This document shows, piece by piece, positions 5,338 through 12,574 of a DNA stretch of 13,464 nucleotides. Below the pieces are notes generated by a model, which ran no database searches, was not told the DNA's origin, and was given only the letters and a program-made list of their open reading frames with translations. Source of the stretch: Bacillota bacterium (GTDB lineage: Bacteria > Bacillota > Clostridia > Lachnospirales > Lachnospiraceae); NCBI GenBank assembly GCA_023441145.1, contig JAEZQN010000107.1:1-13464 (forward strand), in the 5' to 3' direction. Position 1 is the stretch's first letter. Each line of letters starts with the position of its first letter. The translations under genes were made by a program, and so were the position numbers.

Positions 5338-7398
5338 ATGCCAAAGTATCTGGTGATAGTTGAGTCACCTGCTAAAGCGAATACAATAAAGAAATATCTA
5401 GGTGCCAATTATGAAGTGTTGGCGTCTAATGGTCATGTTCGAGACTTGCCTAAAAGCCAGATGGGAATCGATGTGGACTGCGATTTTGAACCTAAATATA
5501 TTACGATTCGTGGAAAAGGTGATTTACTCGCTAAGTTGCGTAAGGAAGTAAAGAAAGCAGATAAAATATATCTTGCAACTGACCCTGACCGTGAAGGGGA
5601 AGCCATATCCTGGCATCTTTCCAAAGCATTAAAATTGGAAGACAAGAAAACTTATCGCATTACATTTAATGAGATTACAAAGAATGCAATTAAAAATAGC
5701 ATTAAGCAGCCAAGAGATGTCGATATGGATTTGGTAGATGCTCAACAGGCAAGAAGGGTGCTAGACCGTTTGGTTGGTTATAAGATTAGTCCAGTGCTTT
5801 GGGCGAAAGTAAAACGTGGGTTAAGTGCTGGTCGTGTGCAATCCGTAGCACTACGCGTAATTTGTGATAGGGAAGAAGAAATTAATGCATTCGTACCTGA
5901 AGAATACTGGTCATTAAACGCTTTGTTCGAAATTGAAGGAGACAAAAAACCTCTAGAAGCAAAATTTTACGGTACAACAGAGAACAAAGTAACGATTCAT
6001 AATAAAGAGGAATTAGAGAACATACGAAAGACGATAGAAGGGGCTATTTTTAAGATTACTGATATTAAAACCAGTGAACGAATTAAAAAGTCTCCACTAC
6101 CGTTTACTACTAGTACACTTCAGCAGGAGGCTTCCAAAAACCTGAATTACTCTACTCAAAAAACAATGCGATTAGCACAGCAATTGTATGAGGGTGTTGA
6201 GATCAAAGGAAAAGGAAGTGTTGGTTTAATTACCTATCTACGTACTGATTCTACAAGAATTAGTGATGAAGCCAAAGCTAGTGCAAGAAATTATATTATA
6301 GAGCAGTTCGGAGCGGAATATGCTGAAGATGAAGTAATGAGGAAAGAGGATAAACGTAAGATACAGGATGCTCATGAAGCTATTAGACCAACCTATATGG
6401 AGTTTTCGCCTGTTGTCTTAAAAGACAGTCTTCCTAGAGATTTGTTTCGCTTATACCAGTTAATTTGGAAGCGATTTCTGGCAAGCCAGATGGCACCTGC
6501 CCGTTATGAGACTACTTCTATCAAGATTGATGGAGCTGGATATCGTTTTACTAGCTCTGCTTCACAGACTTTATTTGATGGATTTATGTCAGTATATACA
6601 TCAGATGAGGATAAGATTGAGAATTCAACCTTATCTAAATCCCTTACAGTAGAATCTGTTCTAAAGGTTTCTGAGTTTGAAGATAAGCAGCATTTTACTC
6701 AGCCACCTGCACATTTTACAGAAGCAAGTCTTGTAAAGACATTAGAAGAGCTTGGTATTGGTAGGCCAAGTACCTATTCTCCGACGATTACAACTATCAT
6801 AGCAAGAAGATATGTGGCCAAGGAGAATAAGAATTTATATGTAACTGAGCTTGGTGAGGTAGTCAATCAGATTATGAAGCAAGCCTTTCCAAGTATTGTT
6901 GATGTAAACTTTACTGTTAACATGGAAGGTTTGTTGGATTGTATTGAAGCTGGTACTGTAAAATGGAAAACAGTTGTTAGAAATTTTTATCCTGATTTAG
7001 AAGAGTCTGTGTTAGCTGCAGAAAAGGAATTAGCAGAGTATACAATAGAGGACGAAGTTACAGAGGAACTTTGTGACGAATGTGGGCGTAATCTTGTTGT
7101 AAAGTATGGTCCTCATGGTAAGTTCCTTGCTTGTCCTGGTTTCCCAGATTGCCGTTTTACAAAGCCATATCTTGAAAAGATTGGAGTAAAATGCCCTAAA
7201 TGTGGTGCAGAAGTAGTTATGCGGAAGACAAAAAAAGGTAGGCGTTATTTTGGATGTGAGAATAATCCAGAATGTGATTTCATGTCTTGGCAAAAGCCTA
7301 GTGATAAGCATTGCCCAACCTGTAATAATGTATTAGTTGAAAAGGGTAGTAAATTAGTTTGCAACGATGAGACCTGTGGCTATGTAGAGCAAAAGTAA
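5338..7398 (+). CDS. topA: DNA topoisomerase I (type IA)
   Basis: TopA relaxes negative supercoils by cutting one strand through a 5'-phosphotyrosyl link. The protein has 686 residues, similar to B. subtilis TopA. The TOPRIM domain starts at the N-terminus (VIVESPAKA, catalytic Glu9) and contains the metal-binding DPDREGE (Asp82, Asp84, Glu86). The catalytic tyrosine is Tyr300 in ITYLRTDST, followed by Arg302. Three C-terminal topoisomerase zinc ribbons are intact, with cysteines 579/582/599/605, 619/622/640/646 and 659/662/675/680. The ATG at 5338 is preceded by AAGGAG (5325-5330) with a 7-base gap and gives the standard MPKYLVIVESP start. The frame is open back to a TTG at 5251, but that has no support. 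The 177-bp gap from dprA shows no convincing promoter or terminator, so its transcription could come from comM-dprA. A strong terminator follows. Confidence 0.98.
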   Translation: MPKYLVIVESPAKANTIKKYLGANYEVLASNGHVRDLPKSQMGIDVDCDFEPKYITIRGKGDLLAKLRKEVKKADKIYLATDPDREGEAISWHLSKALKLEDKKTYRITFNEITKNAIKNSIKQPRDVDMDLVDAQQARRVLDRLVGYKISPVLWAKVKRGLSAGRVQSVALRVICDREEEINAFVPEEYWSLNALFEIEGDKKPLEAKFYGTTENKVTIHNKEELENIRKTIEGAIFKITDIKTSERIKKSPLPFTTSTLQQEASKNLNYSTQKTMRLAQQLYEGVEIKGKGSVGLITYLRTDSTRISDEAKASARNYIIEQFGAEYAEDEVMRKEDKRKIQDAHEAIRPTYMEFSPVVLKDSLPRDLFRLYQLIWKRFLASQMAPARYETTSIKIDGAGYRFTSSASQTLFDGFMSVYTSDEDKIENSTLSKSLTVESVLKVSEFEDKQHFTQPPAHFTEASLVKTLEELGIGRPSTYSPTITTIIARRYVAKENKNLYVTELGEVVNQIMKQAFPSIVDVNFTVNMEGLLDCIEAGTVKWKTVVRNFYPDLEESVLAAEKELAEYTIEDEVTEELCDECGRNLVVKYGPHGKFLACPGFPDCRFTKPYLEKIGVKCPKCGAEVVMRKTKKGRRYFGCENNPECDFMSWQKPSDKHCPTCNNVLVEKGSKLVCNDETCGYVEQK

Positions 7399-7422
7399 GT
7401 TACTAGTTGTAAGTTTAGTATA

Positions 7423-7478
7423 AGCAAATAACAAGCCCCATATCAATTTTGGTATGGGGCTTGTTATTTGTTATTTTA
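7423..7478 (+). terminator. Very strong Rho-independent terminator of topA
   Basis: An uninterrupted 18-bp perfect stem pairs 7425-7442 with 7453-7470 (core CAAGCCCCATA/TATGGGGCTTG). A G-T pair and an A-T pair extend it at the base, and T-rich sequence (TTGTTATTTT) follows. The loop is 10 bases and can close further through C-G and T-G pairs. It isolates the codY promoter from topA transcription. Confidence 0.92.
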
Positions 7479-7585
7479 AATAGAATTTCTATACATATCA
7501 TCTCATTTTATTATTGCAACTAACATGAAAACGTGAAAAATATAGATTTATATAGGTAAAGTATGTCAAAATAACTTAAAATGTA

Positions 7586-7614
7586 TTGTTTTTGCAAAAA
7601 AAATGTGATAGAAT
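7586..7614 (+). promoter_or_regulatory. Sigma-A promoter of codY with extended -10
   Basis: TTGTTT (7586-7591), a 17-base spacer and TAGAAT (7609-7614) form the core. TGA at 7606-7608 supplies the extended -10 TGn motif. Transcription would start near 7621, giving a leader of about 80 bases. This is the best promoter in the gap. Confidence 0.6.
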
Positions 7615-7654
7615 TTACAGAGTAGTACACTGTTTGACCTAAATTCAGATAATG
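7612..7654 (+). promoter_or_regulatory. Two partial CodY-box matches at the codY promoter
   Basis: Against the CodY box AATTTTCWGAAAATT, bases 7612-7626 (AATTTACAGAGTAGT) match 11 of 15 and bases 7640-7654 (TAAATTCAGATAATG) match 10 of 15, including the CAGA core in both. The first overlaps the -10 and the predicted start of transcription; the second lies in the leader. This placement would suit negative autoregulation. In AT-rich DNA such scores can arise by chance. Confidence 0.3.
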
Positions 7655-7703
7655 TATGAATAATTATGAGCGGGGAAACCTTGCAGGGTGCGGGAGGATT
7701 GCT

Positions 7704-8474
7704 ATGAGCGTACAATTACTAGATAAAACAAGAAAAATAAACAAATTGTTACATAATAATAATTCACATAAGGTGGTATTTAACGATATATGTGATGTGT
7801 TAAGTGATATATTGGAATCTAATATTCTTGTTATCAGTAAAAAGGGAAAAGTGCTGGGCGTGAAGAATCGTGCTGATATTGATGAAATACACGAGTTAAT
7901 TAAGGACAGCGTAGGTGGTTACATCGATACCATGTTAAATGAGCGCTTGTTAAATGTGCTTTCAACAAAGGAGAATGTAAACTTGATGACTCTTGGGTTT
8001 GAATCTCAGGATGTAAACAGATATCAAGCAGTCATAACCCCGATTGATATTGCAGGGGAACGTTTAGGAACCTTATTTTTATATAAGTGTGACTCGCAGT
8101 ACATAATTGATGACATTATTCTAAGTGAATATGGGACTACAGTAGTTGGTTTAGAAATGATGCGTTCTGTTAACGAAGAAAATGCTGAAGAGAATCGGAA
8201 AATACAAATTGTAAAGTCTGCAATTAGTACACTTTCTTTTTCGGAATTAGAAGCTATTACACACATTTTTGATGAGCTTGAAGGTAATGAAGGAATACTC
8301 GTAGCCAGTAAGATTGCTGATCGTGTAGGTATTACTAGATCAGTTATTGTTAATGCCCTGCGTAAATTTGAAAGCGCAGGAGTTATTGAATCGCGCTCTT
8401 CAGGCATGAAAGGAACTTATATTAAGGTTCTTAATGACGTTGTTTTTGATGAGTTAAAAAAAATGAAGAATTAG
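7704..8474 (+). CDS. codY: GTP/branched-chain amino acid-sensing global regulator CodY
   Basis: CodY is a cytoplasmic dimeric DNA-binding regulator that represses nitrogen, stationary-phase and, in B. subtilis, motility genes while GTP and branched-chain amino acids are plentiful. The protein has 256 residues (B. subtilis 259). An N-terminal GAF-type sensor domain is at about 1-155 (SKKGK at 45-49, GERLGTLFL, LSEYGTTVVGLEMM). A linker helix and a C-terminal winged helix-turn-helix follow, with ASKIADRVGITRSVIVNALRK at 201-221, almost identical to B. subtilis. The ATG at 7704 follows GGGAGG (7692-7697) by 6 bases and gives the normal short N-terminus. The ATG at 7656 is in frame but would add 16 unconserved residues. 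The sensor segment around 59-70 differs from B. subtilis at positions that bind isoleucine there (see findings). The gene has its own promoter and terminator. Confidence 0.96.
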   Translation: MSVQLLDKTRKINKLLHNNNSHKVVFNDICDVLSDILESNILVISKKGKVLGVKNRADIDEIHELIKDSVGGYIDTMLNERLLNVLSTKENVNLMTLGFESQDVNRYQAVITPIDIAGERLGTLFLYKCDSQYIIDDIILSEYGTTVVGLEMMRSVNEENAEENRKIQIVKSAISTLSFSELEAITHIFDELEGNEGILVASKIADRVGITRSVIVNALRKFESAGVIESRSSGMKGTYIKVLNDVVFDELKKMKN

Positions 8475-8487
8475 CATGTAGAAATAT

Positions 8488-8522
8488 AAGGATATATAGG
8501 GAAACCTATATATCCTTTTGTA
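8488..8522 (+). terminator. Rho-independent terminator of codY
   Basis: A perfect 13-bp stem (AAGGATATATAGG 8488-8500 with CCTATATATCCTT 8505-8517) closes a GAAA tetraloop, a stable GNRA type, and runs into TTTTGT. It separates codY from the flagellar operon. Confidence 0.85.
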
Positions 8523-8611
8523 AATATTATAAATTTGTTAATCGTTTGCTGATGTAAAATAATGTATTTGGCACAATATATAGTATTTTAGTTCTAGTTA
8601 TAGAAAAAATC

Positions 8612-8639
8612 TTGTATATTTGTTGTTTTTTATTATAAT
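8612..8639 (+). promoter_or_regulatory. Sigma-A-type promoter for the flagellar operon
   Basis: TTGTAT (8612-8617) and a perfect TATAAT (8634-8639) are 16 bases apart. Transcription would start near 8646, only about 20 bases before the flgB start and just upstream of its ribosome-binding site. A sigma-A promoter is expected for early flagellar genes in Firmicutes. Confidence 0.6.
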
Positions 8640-8665
8640 AGATAATAGAAAGGATGTGTATAAAT

Positions 8666-9055
8666 ATGGTAAATTCTTCAGCTTTTAACTATATAAATGT
8701 ATTAGATAAAGCAGCAGATGCCAGTTGGACTCGCAATACGGTGTTGGCGAATAATATAGCCAATGTATCTACCCCTAACTATAAGCGACAGGATGTCAGC
8801 TTTGAAACCTATCTTAAAAACGCGTTACATAGTGATTCTGTATTAGATAATGCCGTAAACCAGATGCATCTGAATACGATAAATAGTACTATTTATACGG
8901 ATCACTCTTCATTAAGTACTCGATTGGATGGTAACAATGTAGATATTGATGTGGAAGAAGCAAATTACGCAGAAAACCAGATAAAGTATAATGCATTAAT
9001 GGATTCAATATCTCATGAGTTTTCTAGGTTAAATGATGTACTAAAGAATGTGTAA
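8666..9055 (+). CDS. flgB: Flagellar basal-body rod protein FlgB
   Basis: FlgB is a proximal rod subunit exported through the flagellar type III system. The protein has 129 residues, the same as remembered for B. subtilis FlgB. The family signature LANNIANVSTPNYKR is at residues 27-41, followed by the VSFETYLKNAL segment. The conserved C-terminal segment VDVEEANYAENQIKYNAL-like (here VDIDVEEANYAENQIKYNAL) helps form the rod coiled coil. There is no cleavable signal, as expected. The ATG at 8666 is preferred because AAAGGA (8649-8654) lies upstream of it, although the 11-base gap is rather long. The other in-frame ATG at 8654 overlaps that site. It is the first gene of the flagellar operon, after its own promoter and the codY terminator. 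Confidence 0.95.
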   Translation: MVNSSAFNYINVLDKAADASWTRNTVLANNIANVSTPNYKRQDVSFETYLKNALHSDSVLDNAVNQMHLNTINSTIYTDHSSLSTRLDGNNVDIDVEEANYAENQIKYNALMDSISHEFSRLNDVLKNV

Positions 9056-9102
9056 GTTTATAAGTTCGTAAACGATTAGTAGAGTGAAAAGGAGTGAAAA
9101 AA

Positions 9103-9543
9103 ATGTCAGTTTTTTCATCTATGAACATTAGTGCATCAGGTATGACAGCACAAAGACTTAGAACAGATATTATTGCGCAAAACATTGCGAATGTTAATAC
9201 TACAAGAACAAAGGATGGTACCCCATATGTGCGTAAGACAGTAGTGTTTGCTGAAAAAGGAGCATCTGCCTTTTCTAATATTTATGCTAATGCAGTTGGT
9301 ATTTCTGGAACAGGTGTAAAAGTAACACAGATTGTAGAAGATTCTGAAACGGCAATGAAAAAAGTCTATGATCCATCTCATCCAGATGCAGATGGTGAGG
9401 GTTATGTTACATATCCGAATGTAAACTCTGTAACAGAGATGACGAACCTAATAGATGCTTCTAGAGCATATGAAGCTAATGTGACAGCATTTAATGCTAC
9501 AAAGGCTATGGCTATGAAGGGATTAGATGTGGGTAAAGCATAA
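9103..9543 (+). CDS. flgC: Flagellar basal-body rod protein FlgC
   Basis: FlgC is a second proximal rod subunit exported by the flagellar type III system. The protein has 146 residues. The N-terminal rod signature is NISASGMTAQRLRTDIIAQN followed by IANVNTTRT (residues 8-36). The C-terminal signature is MTNLIDASRAYEANVTAFNA followed by TKAMAMKGLDVG. AAAAGGAG (9087-9094) lies 8 bases before the ATG at 9103; a GTG at 9094 is in frame but overlaps this site. It lies 47 bp after flgB and 38 bp before fliE, consistent with one transcript. Confidence 0.96.
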   Translation: MSVFSSMNISASGMTAQRLRTDIIAQNIANVNTTRTKDGTPYVRKTVVFAEKGASAFSNIYANAVGISGTGVKVTQIVEDSETAMKKVYDPSHPDADGEGYVTYPNVNSVTEMTNLIDASRAYEANVTAFNATKAMAMKGLDVGKA

Positions 9544-9581
9544 GGAAATTAGAATAGTATTAGTAAACTGGAGGATATAAA

Positions 9582-9923
9582 ATGAGTAGTGTCTTAGGGA
9601 TACAGAATACTTTAGATTATAGTATTATAAAAAATAACGGGATATCTTCAAGCGGTATTACAAAATCTGTAAATTCAGCATCTACAGACCGTACAAGTAG
9701 CTTTGATTCGGTTTTCAATGCCATAATGAATCAGATAAATGAAACAAACAATTTAACAAATGTAGCTGAAGAAGAGGAAATTAAATTTGCAATGGGATTG
9801 TCTGATAGTACTCATGACTTACAGATTGCACAGGAAAAGGCTAATGTTTCCTTAAATTATACAATTGCTTTAAGAAGAACAATATTAGATGCGTATAAGG
9901 AGATAATGAATTTACAGTTCTAG
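9582..9923 (+). CDS. fliE: Flagellar hook-basal body complex protein FliE
   Basis: FliE links the MS ring to the proximal rod and is the first exported rod component. The protein has 113 residues, within the usual 100-115. The N-terminal part is variable and rich in Ser, Asn and Thr. The C-terminal half holds the conserved pattern FAMGLSDSTHDLQIAQEKA (about 70-88) followed by NVSLNYTIALRRTILDAYKE and a hydrophobic end (IMNLQF). CTGGAGG sits 7 bases before the ATG. It lies 21 bp before fliF, and the flgB-flgC-fliE-fliF order is the standard one. Confidence 0.95.
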   Translation: MSSVLGIQNTLDYSIIKNNGISSSGITKSVNSASTDRTSSFDSVFNAIMNQINETNNLTNVAEEEEIKFAMGLSDSTHDLQIAQEKANVSLNYTIALRRTILDAYKEIMNLQF

Positions 9924-9944
9924 TAAATTCTGAGGAGCGGTAAT

Positions 9945-11558
9945 ATGCAGGAAAAGTTGAAAGAAATATGGAGTAGAATAGTTGCTTTTTGGAAGAAATA
10001 CTCAAAGAAGCAAAAAACCATTGTGATAAGTGTAATAGTTGCTGTTACGTTAGCTATTGTGCTTCTGGCTTTGATTATTAATAAGGTATCCTATGTATAC
10101 TTAATGGAATATGATAATACCACTGTGGCTAGTAAAGTCATTAAAACTATACAGGAACAGGGCATTGATAGTAAGCTTGGGGATGATCGTGTCACCGTCT
10201 ATGTTGCAGACGGGTCTTACGAGGCTGCTGTTATTGCAGCTGGTAGTAGTGGTATATCCACAGAAGATTACTCCTATGAGGATGCTTTAACTAATAGTAT
10301 GAGTACAACAGAAGGTGAAAAAGCACTAAAGTCTAATTTGGCGTTACAAAGTGATGTTAGAACTAAGCTTATGAAATTTTCTGGAATCGAAGATGCAGTG
10401 GTATATATCAATAAACCAGTTGATGATTATACAATTATGTCTGAGGGACAGGATGCAACAGTCAGTGTAATGCTGACATTACAAAAGGATACTATGTTGT
10501 CAGAGAAGAATGCTGAATACGTGGCAACCTTTTTAGCTGGTATTGTGGGTAATAAAAATACGGATAATATTACAATTATTGACAGTAATAGTAATCTTTT
10601 GTTTGGTGGTAATGCCGATAACACATTAGGTGGAAACGTTAATTCTATTATTGATTATAAGGAGAAGCTCTCCAATGTCATAGTCAATAATGTAAAACAG
10701 GTATTACTTAAGTATGGTACATATAAGGATGTAGAAATAGGTGCATCAAACATAAAATTTGATATGGATAAGGTAAGTGAGCTTTATACAGAGTATACTC
10801 CAGCAGAAGGGCAGGAGCAGGGCTTATTAAGTAAAAAATATACCTATCAATCAGAAGGAACTACAGGTTCCGGTGGAGAACCTGGAACGGATTCCAATGA
10901 TGATGACACCAATTATCAAATTGAGGATGAGACTTCCTCTGGAACAAGCACAAAATCGGAAACAGATGAGTATCTGCCAAATCAAAAGCAAACCACTACA
11001 GAATATGAAGTTGGTGCAGTGGTTCCTAGTGAATCTAGTATGGCTATCGTACTAACTAGCTATACCATATATAAGCAGGAAGAGGTAGAAGAACAAGGAT
11101 TACTAGATGATGATATGACCTGGAGTGAGTTTATCCGTCAGAATGAGGCGAAAACTCAATCTGAGGTGGATGATACAGTATATGAGCTAGTAAAGAATGC
11201 CACTGGAATTGATACGAAAAACTTAACAATAACTGCTTGGAATCAACCAATATTTCAAGATAAAGAACCAACAGAGACTGACTATAGCTTGTATATCATG
11301 GTAGGCTTAATCGTTTTAATAGTAGGTCTTCTTGTCTTTGTTGTATTTAAGGTATCCAAACCTGTTGAGATTATTGAGCAAGAACCAGAACTATCGGTGG
11401 AAGAACTTCTTGCTACTACTAAGGAAAAACAAGATCTTGAGGATATTGAATTCTCCGAAAAATCTGAGACTAGAAAGATGATAGAAAAATTTGTTGATGA
11501 TAAACCAGAGGCAGTTGCGCAGTTGCTTCGGAATTGGCTCAATGAGGACTGGGGGTAA
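9945..11558 (+). CDS. fliF: Flagellar MS-ring protein FliF
   Basis: FliF forms the membrane-embedded MS ring that houses the export gate and carries the FliG rotor ring. The protein has 537 residues, normal for the family. One transmembrane segment is near the N-terminus (about 26-45) and another near the C-terminus (about 449-468). Between them lie the ring-building YscJ/FliF domains, including LMEYDNTTVASKVIKTIQEQ (start of the first) and AVVYINKP. An acidic Ser/Thr-rich linker at about 303-352 (GSGGEPGTDSNDDDTNY onward) interrupts the outer domain, as in other Firmicutes. The cytoplasmic C-terminal tail (about 469-537), with the segment ending VAQLLRNWLNED, is the expected FliG-binding part. 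The ATG follows GAGGAG with normal spacing. fliG starts 5 bp after the stop. Confidence 0.97.
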   Translation: MQEKLKEIWSRIVAFWKKYSKKQKTIVISVIVAVTLAIVLLALIINKVSYVYLMEYDNTTVASKVIKTIQEQGIDSKLGDDRVTVYVADGSYEAAVIAAGSSGISTEDYSYEDALTNSMSTTEGEKALKSNLALQSDVRTKLMKFSGIEDAVVYINKPVDDYTIMSEGQDATVSVMLTLQKDTMLSEKNAEYVATFLAGIVGNKNTDNITIIDSNSNLLFGGNADNTLGGNVNSIIDYKEKLSNVIVNNVKQVLLKYGTYKDVEIGASNIKFDMDKVSELYTEYTPAEGQEQGLLSKKYTYQSEGTTGSGGEPGTDSNDDDTNYQIEDETSSGTSTKSETDEYLPNQKQTTTEYEVGAVVPSESSMAIVLTSYTIYKQEEVEEQGLLDDDMTWSEFIRQNEAKTQSEVDDTVYELVKNATGIDTKNLTITAWNQPIFQDKEPTETDYSLYIMVGLIVLIVGLLVFVVFKVSKPVEIIEQEPELSVEELLATTKEKQDLEDIEFSEKSETRKMIEKFVDDKPEAVAQLLRNWLNEDWG

Positions 11559-11563
11559 TTAAC

Positions 11564-12574
11564 GTGGCAAAAAATAATGAAATGACTGGAGTTCAAAAGG
11601 CTGCTGTCTTGTTAATTGCTCTTGGACCTGAGAAATCTGCAAATGTATTTAAACATTTAAAGGAAGAAGAGATTGAACAGCTAACTCTTGAAATTGCTAA
11701 TACAAGAAGTGTAACACCTCTGGTTAAGGAAAATGTAATAAACGAGTTTTATGAAATTTGCTTAGCTCAGCAATATATTGCAGAGGGCGGTATTGCTTAT
11801 GCCAAAGATCTGTTAGAAAAAGCCCTTGGTGAGGAAAAAGCTAAGGATGTTATAGGTAAGCTAACAGCTTCTTTGCAAGTTCGTCCTTTTGAATTTATTA
11901 GAAAAACAGATGCTTCTCAATTATTGAACTTTATTCAGGATGAGCATCCACAAACAATAGCCTTGATTTTATCCTACCTTCCATCAGGACAGTCCAGCTC
12001 AATTGTCAGCTCTCTTACGCCTGATAAGCAGGCTGATGTTGCTAAGCGTATTGCGCAGATGGATCGTACAAGTCCAGATGTTATTAAGGAAGTGGAAAAA
12101 ATCTTGGAACGTAAATTGTCTTCTTTAGTAAATCAAGATTATACAATTGTCGGTGGTGTAGATGCTATCGTAGAAATTTTAAATACTGTTGATCGTAGCA
12201 CTGAAAAGCACATTATGGAGACACTGGAAATAGAAGAGCCAGAACTTGCTGATGAAATTCGTCGTAAGATGTTTGTATTCGAAGATATCTTATCCTTGGA
12301 TGATAAGTCAATTCAGCGTGTTCTTCGAGAGGTTGACAATAATGAACTTGCTATTGCATTGAAAGGTGCAAATGAAGAAGTTCAAAATGTTATCTTTAAT
12401 AACTTGTCTAAGCGTTTAAGCGCTATGATAAAAGAAGATATGGAGTTTATGGGACCTGTACGTCTTAAAGATGTAGAAGAGGCTCAACAGAAGATTGTTA
12501 ATATAATCCGTAAATTAGAAGATTCTGCCGAAATAATAATTTCTAGAGGTGGAGGTGACGAGATAATTGTCTAA
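11564..12574 (+). CDS. fliG: Flagellar motor switch protein FliG
   Basis: FliG is the cytoplasmic rotor protein that binds FliF, FliM and the stator and converts ion flow into torque and switching. The protein has 336 residues (B. subtilis 338). The N-terminal FliF-binding domain starts with MTGVQKAAVLLIALG. The middle domain carries the EHPQ motif (127-130) in DEHPQTIALILSYL. The C-terminal domain has the MFVFED hinge motif (236-241) and the charged torque helix EEMEFMGPVRLKDVEEAQQ-like (DMEFMGPVRLKDVEEAQ), ending GGGDEIIV as in Bacillus. The start is GTG at 11564, preceded by a weak GGGGGT (11551-11556) at a 7-base gap. It lies within 6 bases of the fliF stop, so translational coupling is likely. 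A later in-frame ATG at 11582 would remove six residues present in homologues. Confidence 0.97.
   Translation: MAKNNEMTGVQKAAVLLIALGPEKSANVFKHLKEEEIEQLTLEIANTRSVTPLVKENVINEFYEICLAQQYIAEGGIAYAKDLLEKALGEEKAKDVIGKLTASLQVRPFEFIRKTDASQLLNFIQDEHPQTIALILSYLPSGQSSSIVSSLTPDKQADVAKRIAQMDRTSPDVIKEVEKILERKLSSLVNQDYTIVGGVDAIVEILNTVDRSTEKHIMETLEIEEPELADEIRRKMFVFEDILSLDDKSIQRVLREVDNNELAIALKGANEEVQNVIFNNLSKRLSAMIKEDMEFMGPVRLKDVEEAQQKIVNIIRKLEDSAEIIISRGGGDEIIV
12551..12558 (+). promoter_or_regulatory. Perfect ribosome-binding site that fixes the fliH TTG start
   Basis: GGAGGTGA is a perfect complement of the 16S rRNA 3' end and lies inside the end of fliG, 8 bases before the TTG at 12567. In the fliG frame the same bases encode part of the Gly-rich GGGDEIIV tail, so they are under two constraints. 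Confidence 0.85.

Larger units (their letters stand above)
7399..7703. other. 305-bp gene-free region between topA and codY
   Basis: This stretch holds the topA terminator, a small odd palindrome (ATAGAA-T-TTCTAT, 7480-7492), the codY promoter and two partial CodY-box matches. The AT-rich part between about 7493 and 7580 shows nothing I can identify. Confidence 0.7.

Noticed and set aside
8024..8407. Minus-strand open frame inside codY
   Set aside because: It is antisense to conserved CodY domains; there is no start context or family resemblance.
8555..8579. Sigma-D-like TAAA ... CACAATAT before flgB
   Set aside because: The spacing is 13 rather than about 15 and the -10 matches only 5 of 8 positions of GCCGATAT.
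8569..8585. Sigma-54-like TGGCAC before flgB
   Set aside because: The required GC element at -12 is absent at the correct spacing.
10873..11055. Second + strand frame inside fliF
   Set aside because: It lies in the low-complexity linker of FliF, where an out-of-frame opening is expected; no ribosome-binding site.
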